Shown: positions 1 to 7,469, counted from the first letter of the stretch. The stretch is 10,928 nt of DNA from Clostridia bacterium (GCA_017390225.1 JAFPCL010000071.1:1-10928); one strand, 5' to 3'. Program-made: numbers and translations. The notes: generated by a model not told the origin, from the sequence alone.

Positions 1-393
1 CATATATTCCAAAAAAATCTCCGGAAAAACTGCTTGCACAACCGCATTGCCCACAAAGCCAAAATTGGAAAAAGCAAGCCCATAGGTAAAAATGTTCTGT
101 TCGTATTTATCTTTTGTCAGAAGCTTGGAAAGAAGAACCGCCACGGGCATCATGATGCCAATCATGATAAAACTGATGCCGAAAAGCTTCCCGAACCGTC
201 CAATCTCGGACAATGTGAATTTTTCAATAAAAGTACCCATCACCAGTGCCGGCACAAAAAGCATATTTTCCAATCGTGCCAACACCACGGAGGTATTATC
301 GGGCAATTTTTTTGCCTTTTTCAACACAAAGCCAATCAGAATAAAAGAAATCAAAACGGCCGTCTGATTCAGTGTGGATATAAATACACTCAT
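1..393 (-). CDS. AEC-family (auxin efflux carrier type) transporter, N-terminal part
   Basis: Only the first 131 codons are in the window; the frame is still open at position 1, so the C-terminal half lies outside. The visible part has four hydrophobic segments, near residues 5-23, 37-55, 69-89 and 101-120. Between the first two is the basic linker LKKAKKL that is usual after helix 1 of AEC carriers. The stretch GLAFSNFGFVGNAV (about 103-116) is the family's conserved Asn/Gly-rich helix. Members are inner-membrane secondary carriers of anionic solutes such as malate or malonate, and of auxin in plants; the substrate here cannot be read. The ATG at 391-393 is only 4 nt after the TGA of the isomerase-like gene, and its GAGGAG ribosome site lies inside the last codons of that gene, which suggests translational coupling. 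It is a distant paralogue of the complete AEC gene at 8645-9589. Family confidence is high, substrate unknown. Confidence 0.85.
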   Translation of the reverse strand, partial: MSVFISTLNQTAVLISFILIGFVLKKAKKLPDNTSVVLARLENMLFVPALVMGTFIEKFTLSEIGRFGKLFGISFIMIGIMMPVAVLLSKLLTKDKYEQNIFTYGLAFSNFGFVGNAVVQAVFPEIFLEYM

Positions 394-397
394 TTTT

Positions 398-1258
398 TCA
401 CTCCTCAAACATAGCGGCAAGCTTCCGCGCCGTCTTTGCCATCTCTTTGAAACCCGTGAATATATCATCTTCCGAAAAACCATTCAGATGTGCATCCGCT
501 TCCAATGTGAACTCGCCTTGGTAGCCAATGTCTTTGAGTGCCTGCACAACCGCCGTAAAATCAATCTGCCCCACAAAAGGAAGCTGATGCAAGTCGTGCC
601 ACTTGTCGTTATCGTGCAGATGCAGCGCCTGCAAGCGATGCCCCAGCGCATGAATCATCTCGACTGCCGAAGTGTTCACGCCGCGCATTTCTGCGTGTCC
701 GATATCCAGACATGCTACCATAAAATCGTCGTGCATAATATCGATATGCTCTTTAAAACTTTGTGGCGTTGCACAAGCGGCAAAGGAGGACTGATCCTTT
801 TCGTTGTCCCAGTTCCACATGTTTTCCGTGGCAATTTTCACGCCGTGGTCTTTGGCAAAGGGCAACAGCTCGTGGTACATCTCGGCATTTTCTTCTGCCG
901 ATTTGTTGTTATTCGGATGAATAATGCAAATCTTTCCGCCGGCTTCTGCCGTACATTCGATGGCACGCTTTAAGCTGTCATAGATTCCCTTGCAGCTCAC
1001 GGGAAACGGGGCATGGGATTGATTGCAGTATATGCCGTGGTCTTCTCCGATTTTGCGAAGTTTTCTTGCAAAAGCAATATAATTCTCCCCTGCCAAGGGG
1101 TGCTCGTTCGGCAAAAGGCTTTGGGTCGCCCAATCATAGCGGCACATCCCAAACATCGAAAAATCCCAAGCATCAAAGCCTGCTTTGGCAACATATGCAA
1201 TGGCTTTTTCTTCGCCGATTCGCCGTGCCGCAGATCCTATTTCAGTTGATATTTTCAT
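398..1258 (-). CDS. Sugar phosphate isomerase/epimerase-like TIM-barrel protein
   Basis: A 286-residue cytoplasmic protein of the xylose isomerase-like TIM-barrel (AP endonuclease 2) superfamily, which typically interconverts ketoses, keto-inositols or related sugars with a divalent metal. The expected metal ligands appear in order on successive strands: Glu145 in KIATEN, Asp185 and His188 in CLDIGHAE, a histidine of HLHDN (213-217), and Glu253 in FTLEAD. The phrase LPFVGQIDF (226-234) matches the usual 'G-x-hydrophobic-D-F' segment. The length is normal for the family. I chose the ATG at 1256-1258 because GGAG sits 8 nt upstream; a TTG at 1277-1279, seven codons earlier and directly after the upstream stop codon, has no good ribosome site. 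It lies between the SGNH hydrolase (21 nt gap) and an AEC transporter (4 nt gap), clearly in one operon. Superfamily is nearly certain; the reaction is not known, since this superfamily varies widely in substrate. Confidence 0.9.
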   Translation of the reverse strand: MKISTEIGSAARRIGEEKAIAYVAKAGFDAWDFSMFGMCRYDWATQSLLPNEHPLAGENYIAFARKLRKIGEDHGIYCNQSHAPFPVSCKGIYDSLKRAIECTAEAGGKICIIHPNNNKSAEENAEMYHELLPFAKDHGVKIATENMWNWDNEKDQSSFAACATPQSFKEHIDIMHDDFMVACLDIGHAEMRGVNTSAVEMIHALGHRLQALHLHDNDKWHDLHQLPFVGQIDFTAVVQALKDIGYQGEFTLEADAHLNGFSEDDIFTGFKEMAKTARKLAAMFEE

Positions 1259-1279
1259 AATGTATACTCCATCTTTCAA

Positions 1280-2056
1280 TCAATCAAATTTGTATGGAAT
1301 ATCCGTGCCGATAAAGCCGACAAATTTAAAATCCATAGGATTATGACGAATGATATAATCGATATAAGAATCCACAAGCTGTGCCGTCAGCATATAACCG
1401 GCAGGGCTTAAATGCCCGTAGAGAAAATAAGTTTCACGGAATGCTTCATCGTATACCGGTGCATAGGTATATAAATCGATTACATAGGCGTTTTCAAAAT
1501 AGTCTGCCAATGCATACAGCGCATCACGGATTGCTCTTGCCTTGGCATCCTGCGTGTCCGGCTTTTCTTTAGGTGTTGTCACAAAAAAGAATTTGGCATC
1601 GGGGCAAATCTCTTTGTATCGAGCAACAATTTGGGCATAATAGCCTAAAAAAGTCGGCTTGTTTTTTCGGTAATCTTCATCGATATCGGAAATATCGCCT
1701 ACTTCCATATTCATGTTGTACACATCGTTCACGCCGAGGGCAATCACATAGGCTTGACATGCTTTTTCTTTATCCCAGAATCCGCTATTCTCCGCAAAGC
1801 TTTCCATATATTCTCTGGCTGTCATACCGCCGCGGGAGAAATTATATGCTTCAAAGCCGTTCTTGCGTGCCATAAATTGCCCCCAGGAATAGGGAAACAT
1901 ATCGTAATAGCCGCGGCGTTCTCCCTTCTTATCAAAGGTTTCAAATTCACCGGAGGAAAGACTGTCGCCAACAAAGGCAACACGTCGAAAAATTGACGTA
2001 TAGCTGTACCCTTCTACCATATGCTCCAGTGGTTTTTCCTTTGGATTTGGCATCAT
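1280..2056 (-). CDS. SGNH/GDSL-family hydrolase (probable carbohydrate esterase)
   Basis: A 258-residue protein with the SGNH blocks in the right order: nucleophile Ser32 in VGDSLSSG, the block II glycine in SRGGMT (74-79), Asn110 in ALGVND, and the catalytic His215 in YGHLSPAGY. Members hydrolyse ester bonds, often acetyl or other acyl groups on sugars and cell-wall polymers. There is no signal peptide, so it probably acts in the cytoplasm. In classical members the histidine is preceded by Asp at H-3 (D-x-x-H); here that position is Leu212, so it may use a Ser-His dyad or another acid. I recall related Firmicutes proteins with the same change. The start is one of two tandem ATGs (2051-2056); GGGG lies 5 nt before the first and 8 nt before the second. 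It is the first gene of a three-gene operon with a strong promoter just upstream. Family is secure, substrate is inferred only. Confidence 0.9.
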   Translation of the reverse strand: MMPNPKEKPLEHMVEGYSYTSIFRRVAFVGDSLSSGEFETFDKKGERRGYYDMFPYSWGQFMARKNGFEAYNFSRGGMTAREYMESFAENSGFWDKEKACQAYVIALGVNDVYNMNMEVGDISDIDEDYRKNKPTFLGYYAQIVARYKEICPDAKFFFVTTPKEKPDTQDAKARAIRDALYALADYFENAYVIDLYTYAPVYDEAFRETYFLYGHLSPAGYMLTAQLVDSYIDYIIRHNPMDFKFVGFIGTDIPYKFD

Positions 2057-2085
2057 TATCGCCCCTTTTTTTCATAATTGCATAC

Positions 2086-2114
2086 ATTATAGCACACTTG
2101 TAATCAATTGTAAA
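2086..2114 (-). promoter_or_regulatory. Sigma-A type promoter of the SGNH-isomerase-AEC operon
   Basis: On the minus strand a TTTACA -35 box (2109-2114) is followed, after exactly 17 nt, by a perfect TATAAT -10 box (2086-2091) with an extended TGC just before it. Transcription would start near 2079, giving a leader of about 22 nt before the SGNH start codon. The hexamer TTACAA occurs twice with a 10 bp period (2108-2113 and 2098-2103), one copy overlapping the -35 box, so a regulator could bind there; that part is inference. Confidence 0.8.
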
Positions 2115-2136
2115 TTAAAAATCCATAATTCTCCAC

Positions 2137-2173
2137 AAAAAAACTTGCAGACAATAAAGCCTGCAAGTTTTTT
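2137..2173 (-). terminator. Rho-independent terminator after the giant glycosidase gene
   Basis: Arms CTTGCAG (2144-2150) and CTGCAAG (2161-2167) form a 7 bp stem around a 10 nt loop, extended by up to six A:T pairs. On the minus strand the stem runs into seven T residues, starting 5 nt after the giant gene's TAA. The plus strand also has a T6 run after the stem, so it could stop transcription in both directions. It separates the giant gene from the next promoter. Confidence 0.85.
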
Positions 2174-2178
2174 AAAAT

Positions 2179-5100
2179 TTATTCAAACAATGTTATCGTA
2201 TCGGAAATCGTTTCAAAGCCATCCCACAGAAATGCGCGTGCCGTAACAGCATTTTTCGGCTTTTTGCTTGCCATAAATGCAGTAAACACATTCGCATCTT
2301 CGTTTACGGAACGAAGCGAAGGATATGCTGAAATCATGCGGCCGTCCTCGTCATAGAAAGCGATGACAAATGCCACGCTGTCGCCTGTTTTCTTATCCGG
2401 TGCAGTGAATCGGAATTTTACCAGTTCCTTTTCCGCCACGGTATCGCTTGTATACGTTTCTTCTTCCACCGATAAGGTGTAAACCTTACCAATCGAAGCA
2501 TCATTGTAAATGAGCTGAACATCATTCGATGCGTCAAACAGTGTGCCGTAGCAGTCTTTGCCACCCAGCTTCAGAACCCCCTTATCGGTCGTAGGCGTGT
2601 ACTTGGCAGAAAGTGCCGCAACGTCTGTACCCTGTGCCACATAGGCTTTGATTGTATAAGGATATTCTGTGTTGTTAATTTCTACATTCGTTGTTACGGT
2701 ATTACCCTGTGCATCATACAAAGAAAAGGTACCAAGACCACCGTCGGTAAAATCCGTCAACTCATAGAAATTAATGTATGGGATATAAGAAATGGAAGGT
2801 ATATGAGAGAAGAAGTTGATATACCCATCTCTTGCCATCGAACCCACTTTGACATTACTTACGCCGGATTCACCGGTGATGCAGTTATCAAAGCTGTATG
2901 TGGAATTCCCGATATTGTAAATACGGAACAGCTTGACAAAGCAGTTTTCTTCTGTTTCTGCATAGAGCGTGATATCGCTTCCGGAATCCTCCACACGAAT
3001 GGTCATAAACGAAGTATCAACCGCAGGCATACCGGGCACGGTTGCCTTGGAATAATTGGCCGGATTATTCAAATCCGTGGGATTCTTATACAAGTATACG
3101 GAGGAGTCTTTCACATTGAACCAAATGCCGGCACCATCGGTCGGATAATCCGTATTCGAAACACTCCGCAAGTTCAAGAAAGAACCCAACATAAGGATAT
3201 CTTCCGGTGTCTGCACGGAAACTTCGTATTCCATAACGTAGGGCGATGCAATTCTGCCCTTAGAGGTCAAAAGATGATGATTTTGAGGATCATTGAAGGA
3301 AAGCGTTTGTTTTTCGAATCGTTCTACATTTGTGACAAAGGCACCGGCGTACATAGGAACCCATTTATCTGCCGGGAGAGCATCTGCACCGTTATAGGCA
3401 GACACAAGCTCTCGTACATACTGAACGCTCGGTTCGGAGCGAACAAACGACAATCGATAGGTCTTCGATTCCCCATTTTCGGTGTATACCACTTCATGGC
3501 CTTCCAATGCATCATTGAAATCAAACCATGTAATTTGGGTGTCCTGTCCGTCAATTTTCATTTTCCCTGCGGAAATCACATTGAAATACAAGGATGATAA
3601 ATCAAAATCCTGACCTACAGAAATCGTGATTGTGTTTTGTTCATTGTCTACATTTGTTATGTAGGATGCCGTACCTGACAATTCAAAACGAGGCGATACA
3701 CCGTGGGCAATGGTCAAGTTGTACGTCTTTGTTTTACCGCCACCGATAAAGAGAATTCTGCCGGAAAGCTTACTCAAATCAACCGGTGCGCCCTGATAGA
3801 TTTTATTATTAAGACGAATAATCGTATTACCTGCAACCGTCGGGATCAGCATCAAACGAACAGAAGACAGATCCGTGCCGGGTGCTACCGTGATGTGAAC
3901 CGTGTTCTTCGTGTTGTCAATAGAAGCGGCATTGGAGATTTCTCTGCCGGTCTCGGAATCAAGAATCGACGAAAGTGCAATACCCACTTCTACAGGCTTA
4001 AATGCTGTTTCAATATTGATATTGCTCCACGACACATTAGCGCCGCTGTGACGGAATACACTCATATAACCGCCTGCCAGAGAAATACTGCCGGGGCGAA
4101 CCACGCCCTTGCCTGTTTCTTCGGTTATAGCATTTGTGTAGGTAAAACCGGAGGACGTAATACCGGAGATAGTGAAAGCAGTTTCATACGTATCTTCCGT
4201 TGTCAGAACGGAGATCGTGATTGTTTCTCCATCATCATATACTTTAAAACCACCAAATTTGCTCGATATATCTACCGCATTCGGAATGGTTGCAATCGAG
4301 TATTGGTCCATGGATAAAAAGTCGGTGTTTTTAATCAAAAGACAAATTTTATTTTCAAACACACCGAACCAAATGCCTCTGTATTCTGTGGGGAACGCAT
4401 AATTGCTGTTGCTTCTCAGGTTATAAAAGGACATCAAATGGGCTTGCTTCTTCATATCCGGTGTGGTCAAATTGCAAGTCATGGTGTACGGCGTTGAGAA
4501 GGTATTTTTCAGTGCTATCAAATTATTTTGATTGAGTCCATTGGCTGTCAGCGATGTGACACCGAATTGTTCCGCAACCGTAAAGCTACCAATCTGCAAT
4601 TTCCACAAGTCATTGTTGCCGGGCAGCTGTGTGCCGATATAGGAATACAGCTCGTTGACCACCGATGTCGGTGCATCGGAACGGACAACGGAAAGAGCAT
4701 ATGTCACCGATTCGCCGTCTTTCGTGTACACCAGCGGAATATTGGTGTTTTGATCCATAAAGTAGAACAGCGTGTTGCCATCTACCGGTTTTCCATCAAT
4801 CGTTACCGTGCCGGAAGCATTGCTGATGAGCGTTACATCCCAGAATCGGGTGTTGTAAGGCACTGTCAGCGTTGCTTCATTGGTCTTATAATTGACCACA
4901 AAACTCTGATTATTCACGTTTTTGAAGCTTACAAGCTCCGGATTTTCTTCATTGCACAGCGCAATTTTACCGACAACCAAAAGCTTGCCGGTTTCATCAT
5001 AGCCGCGATAAACCGTTTCATCACGGTATGCACCCAGTGCCAGATACGGAACATACACACCATCTTTGATTTCACCGCGGTCAAGATAGGATGTATACTC

Positions 5101-7083
5101 AATTTTCGCAAGACCTTCAACAGAAACGGAAAGCTTACCCAAAAGCCAAGCTGTCACATTAGGATATTCGGCGATATCTACACTGAGGTCTGTCCAGGTT
5201 CTCACGCCTTCCGTGTATGCCGGGAATTCAGCATAGTAGCGGTAATTGAAGCGGCTGTTCGGCGCAACGTCGCCACGATCATAGAACTGCATGATGTCCA
5301 TGCCGCCTTCCGGATCATACTGAATATGGTCAGCCCACTTATAGTCAAAGGTGACTTTTCCGTGATTTCTAAAGCCCAGCCACTCTCTGGGAATTGCAAG
5401 GACGACTTCTTTATCCGACAGCATCTGAACGTCAGTATAGCCTATATGACGCCAAGACCAACTGCCGTTGCAGGCTTCCACACTGACCAGGCGGTTTCCG
5501 GGAATATTTTTGCGACCAACCATGAAGTCATAGCCATACCAACCGGAGCCAAAGGCGGCATCCGCATCGATGAAGAGTGTCAGCCAGTCGGATTCGGTCA
5601 TAGCGGTCATAGCTTCCCGGGTGGAAACATAGAAATAAACAAAATCTTTGTCACGAGTAACCTTGCAAGTATCAATATCGTTTCTTCCGGTATAGTTTTG
5701 ATAGTAACCCATACCTTCAACCTCGGTATAAAACTCATCTTCTTCCCTGTCGGGATCTTTTTCTGCATTCATTCGGAAATAACGATGCGTTGTGTCATAA
5801 AGGTCATCCAAATGCGCCGGGGTCACTTGGCTCCAGTCAGAAAGTGTTTCAGGTGTTCGGGCGCCGTTTCCTTCGGGAATCGGACGAGCACCCTTGTAGG
5901 TACGGATGAGCTGAACCATTTGATTATAGTAGTTATCCCGAATACCATGCTTTGACATTTCAACGTCACGGGAGAACTCGGGATTGAAGCAGTCAACAAA
6001 ATAATGACGCTTCACAGGATCGTTTCTGTCGCAAATATAGGTGTTGGCAATTTTTTGATTGTGGGCCGCATCCTCCCAGCGCCCTGCCCACCATTCATTC
6101 CAACCGGTAATCATAACCACCGGCGGCTTAACTTGCATGACGCGGCTCCACTGCTCCGCAAAGGCAAGACCCTGTATCGTTGTCCCCAACTGGAACTCAA
6201 AAGCACCCAATCCGTCGGAAGGCTGTCGTCCAGCATGATAGCTTCTGCCCTTGCTGGAATTGGCATGGAAGCCGCAGGAAACAATAACCTGCTCCGTTGC
6301 GCCCGACGGGCTTTTGCCGACAGCTTGCGGATAATCATAAATCCACGGCCACTTGCCGTTGCCGTTGCCGTACCAGCTACTGCCGGTCCATGAACCGCGA
6401 ATGGTGAAATTTGACACTTTATCTGCATATTTGGAATTCAGCTCATTGGTGCGCATGAAAATCAATGGCTTTCCTTCCCATTTGAACCACAGCTCATCAT
6501 ATTTCGTGCTGTTATAAAACTTTTCCCAAGCCTCTGTATACGTCAGATCAATTAAAGGTGCCGTGTCGCCCAATAAAAAGCAAACCTTCGGAACATCTGC
6601 CCCTTCTTCCTTCATTTGCATCAGTAAATTCAGGATTTTTTCTACTGAGTGGGCATAAAGCTCGCCGTTGGAAGTATCAAAATACAAAAAATCAATGCCG
6701 GCATCCGTCAAAAGCTGGATGTGCTTGCGGATAATCCAATCGTCTTCCGTGGAATAATAGCCGAAATAGGGCTCGCTCCAATAGTGTGCGTACCCTTTCG
6801 GTCCCAATTGCATGACAGCCCACACTTTATCGACGCCGCCTTGCATATAGGCGCGGTGATGGTCATACAAAGTTCCTTCCAGAGATTGATGCCAAAGGAA
6901 ATAGAAAATACCGACTTGACGGGAAGTATTTAAATTTCCTACCGAACCGTTGGTACCGGCACTCCTTCCCAAATCATCAGTTAAAACCCAAGTATCCGGC
7001 ATAATGTCGCGTGCCATGACGGAACACACTGTCCCACACAGCAGACACAGACATATCAGCAAAGTCCAAATTTTCTTTTTCAT
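2179..7083 (-). CDS. Giant secreted multidomain glycosidase (GH71/GH99-like) with CBM9-like and LamG-like modules
   Basis: About 1634 residues. An export signal (KKK, hydrophobic core to about residue 21, likely cut after VMA at 24) has no lipobox. Residues about 55-400 form a TIM barrel like GH71/GH99 and WbsX-type proteins: GIFYFLWH on an early strand, DWIIRKHIQLLTDAGID, FDTSNGE with Asp136, and TGWNEWWAGRW with Glu330 of WNEW as candidate acid residues; then FSRDVEM and DNYYNQMVQLIRTYKG, which I recall from uncharacterised Bacteroidetes and Planctomycetes homologues. Residues about 437-627 resemble CBM9/DOMON (LFIDAD, GYDFMV, FDYKWADHI). Next comes a beta-rich stretch, a cadherin-like sandwich (716-803), LamG-like 1 (822-1027), two sandwiches (1028-1217), LamG-like 2 (1229-1447), a fourth sandwich to 1542, and a tail with ARAFLWDG. 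No LPXTG or SLH anchor. ATG 7081-7083 is preferred (AGGAAG 8 nt upstream); a GTG at 7090-7092 abuts that site. Role as an extracellular glycan hydrolase is inferred; substrate unknown. Confidence 0.88.
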   Translation of the reverse strand: MKKKIWTLLICLCLLCGTVCSVMARDIMPDTWVLTDDLGRSAGTNGSVGNLNTSRQVGIFYFLWHQSLEGTLYDHHRAYMQGGVDKVWAVMQLGPKGYAHYWSEPYFGYYSTEDDWIIRKHIQLLTDAGIDFLYFDTSNGELYAHSVEKILNLLMQMKEEGADVPKVCFLLGDTAPLIDLTYTEAWEKFYNSTKYDELWFKWEGKPLIFMRTNELNSKYADKVSNFTIRGSWTGSSWYGNGNGKWPWIYDYPQAVGKSPSGATEQVIVSCGFHANSSKGRSYHAGRQPSDGLGAFEFQLGTTIQGLAFAEQWSRVMQVKPPVVMITGWNEWWAGRWEDAAHNQKIANTYICDRNDPVKRHYFVDCFNPEFSRDVEMSKHGIRDNYYNQMVQLIRTYKGARPIPEGNGARTPETLSDWSQVTPAHLDDLYDTTHRYFRMNAEKDPDREEDEFYTEVEGMGYYQNYTGRNDIDTCKVTRDKDFVYFYVSTREAMTAMTESDWLTLFIDADAAFGSGWYGYDFMVGRKNIPGNRLVSVEACNGSWSWRHIGYTDVQMLSDKEVVLAIPREWLGFRNHGKVTFDYKWADHIQYDPEGGMDIMQFYDRGDVAPNSRFNYRYYAEFPAYTEGVRTWTDLSVDIAEYPNVTAWLLGKLSVSVEGLAKIEYTSYLDRGEIKDGVYVPYLALGAYRDETVYRGYDETGKLLVVGKIALCNEENPELVSFKNVNNQSFVVNYKTNEATLTVPYNTRFWDVTLISNASGTVTIDGKPVDGNTLFYFMDQNTNIPLVYTKDGESVTYALSVVRSDAPTSVVNELYSYIGTQLPGNNDLWKLQIGSFTVAEQFGVTSLTANGLNQNNLIALKNTFSTPYTMTCNLTTPDMKKQAHLMSFYNLRSNSNYAFPTEYRGIWFGVFENKICLLIKNTDFLSMDQYSIATIPNAVDISSKFGGFKVYDDGETITISVLTTEDTYETAFTISGITSSGFTYTNAITEETGKGVVRPGSISLAGGYMSVFRHSGANVSWSNINIETAFKPVEVGIALSSILDSETGREISNAASIDNTKNTVHITVAPGTDLSSVRLMLIPTVAGNTIIRLNNKIYQGAPVDLSKLSGRILFIGGGKTKTYNLTIAHGVSPRFELSGTASYITNVDNEQNTITISVGQDFDLSSLYFNVISAGKMKIDGQDTQITWFDFNDALEGHEVVYTENGESKTYRLSFVRSEPSVQYVRELVSAYNGADALPADKWVPMYAGAFVTNVERFEKQTLSFNDPQNHHLLTSKGRIASPYVMEYEVSVQTPEDILMLGSFLNLRSVSNTDYPTDGAGIWFNVKDSSVYLYKNPTDLNNPANYSKATVPGMPAVDTSFMTIRVEDSGSDITLYAETEENCFVKLFRIYNIGNSTYSFDNCITGESGVSNVKVGSMARDGYINFFSHIPSISYIPYINFYELTDFTDGGLGTFSLYDAQGNTVTTNVEINNTEYPYTIKAYVAQGTDVAALSAKYTPTTDKGVLKLGGKDCYGTLFDASNDVQLIYNDASIGKVYTLSVEEETYTSDTVAEKELVKFRFTAPDKKTGDSVAFVIAFYDEDGRMISAYPSLRSVNEDANVFTAFMASKKPKNAVTARAFLWDGFETISDTITLFE
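2743..3399 (-). repeat. Second copy of duplicated LamG-like module in the giant protein
   Basis: Codes residues about 1229-1447. Matching landmarks to the first copy are ASPYVM, GSFLNLRSVSN, GIWFNV, TVPGMPAVD, ITGESG and a closing NFFSH strand. It is preceded by its own cadherin-like sandwich ending in TYRLSFVRSE, just as copy 1 is preceded by one ending in TYALSVVRSD, so the unit duplicated was probably sandwich plus LamG. Confidence 0.65.
4003..4620 (-). repeat. First copy of duplicated LamG-like module in the giant protein
   Basis: Codes residues about 822-1027. It shares with the second copy the order: W-K/V-x-x-x-G-x-F near the start, S-PY-M, a SFYNLRSNSN segment, GIWFGV, TIP-AVD, ITEETG and a final aromatic strand. 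The repeat is visible in protein only; the DNA has diverged, so the duplication is old. A concanavalin A/LamG-like jelly-roll, probably sugar binding, is my best guess at the fold. Confidence 0.65.
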
Positions 7084-7105
7084 CCTCTGCACTTCCTTTT
7101 TGCTT

Positions 7106-7150
7106 TTTTGCCATTATACCACTAAATTATCCATAAACGCCATGGCAAAA
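7106..7150 (-). promoter_or_regulatory. Extended -10 promoter of the giant gene with flanking TGGCA half-sites
   Basis: The minus strand has TGGTATAAT (7113-7121): a perfect -10 box (7113-7118) with the extended TGn element and no good -35 box at 16-18 nt. The start would be near 7106, about 22 nt before the ATG. An inverted repeat TTTTGCCA / TGGCAAAA (7143-7150 and 7106-7113) brackets the promoter with a 29 nt gap, and a further TGCCAT copy lies at 7150-7155. This could be an operator; no known regulator's consensus was recognised. Confidence 0.6.
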
Positions 7151-7160
7151 TGGCATGAAA

Positions 7161-7469
7161 TTATGTGAAAATTTCATAATCCAGGCAGCTTCTTGTCTGC
7201 GTATAAGGGCGCACAAAGGTGTCGGCAACAAAAACATGCGCCGGATGCACGGCATAGGCTTTCAAGGCAGCCTCGCTTTCAAAAGAAGAATCCAGCATCA
7301 AATCTGCCGTGGAGCTTTTAAGCCCTTCGATATTGACCTCAATGGACAAAAGTCCCGGTATTTTTCCCATTAAGCCTTCCAGCTCTCTTTTGATATTCTT
7401 TTTGATTTCTTGTTTTTCCTCTGCGGAAAATTCACTTTTCAGTGTCCATAAAATCACGTGCTTAATCAT
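7161..7469 (-). CDS. Dabb-domain (stress-responsive A/B barrel) protein
   Basis: A 102-residue dimeric alpha/beta ferredoxin-like protein of the Dabb family. The typical features are all present: MIKHVILW at the start, a charged helix (about 15-34), GKIPGLLSIEVNI (35-47), ADLMLDSSFES (55-65), the signature AYAVHPAHVFVADTFVRP (71-88) and a closing LDYEI strand. Bacterial members are mostly of unknown role; some relatives catalyse cyclisation or decarboxylation, others are induced by stress. I chose the ATG at 7467-7469 because AGGA lies 8 nt before it and family members begin MIKHV; another ATG two codons upstream is only 2 nt from that site. The gene follows the M20 hydrolase after a 17 nt gap and is the last of that gene set, with no clear hairpin terminator after it. 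Family is confident, role unknown. Confidence 0.9.
   Translation of the reverse strand: MIKHVILWTLKSEFSAEEKQEIKKNIKRELEGLMGKIPGLLSIEVNIEGLKSSTADLMLDSSFESEAALKAYAVHPAHVFVADTFVRPYTQTRSCLDYEIFT

Noticed and set aside
1..393. Pseudogene of an AEC carrier
   Set aside because: The frame is intact and simply reaches the window edge; there is no internal stop or frameshift.
374..973. Plus-strand open frame of about 199 codons
   Set aside because: Antisense to the isomerase-like gene, whose metal-ligand motifs show that the minus strand is the coding one.
2057..2130. CcpA (cre) catabolite site upstream of the SGNH operon
   Set aside because: No stretch comes near the TGWNANCGNTNWCA pattern.
2803..3597. 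Plus-strand open frame of about 264 codons
   Set aside because: Antisense to the LamG-like region of the giant gene; no family motif and no start signal.
4528..5955. A long open frame of about 475 codons on the plus strand
   Set aside because: It lies wholly antisense inside the giant glycosidase gene, has no ribosome binding site or recognisable motif, and is rich in Ile, Arg, Cys and His as expected for a reverse-frame shadow.
7020..7083. Lipoprotein signal in the giant protein, suggested by several cysteines in the leader
   Set aside because: None of the cysteines is preceded by a proper lipobox (small residue at -1); a normal signal peptidase I site after VMA fits better.
7090..7092. 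GTG as the start of the giant gene
   Set aside because: The AGGAAG ribosome site directly abuts this GTG, while it is at the right distance from the ATG three codons downstream.
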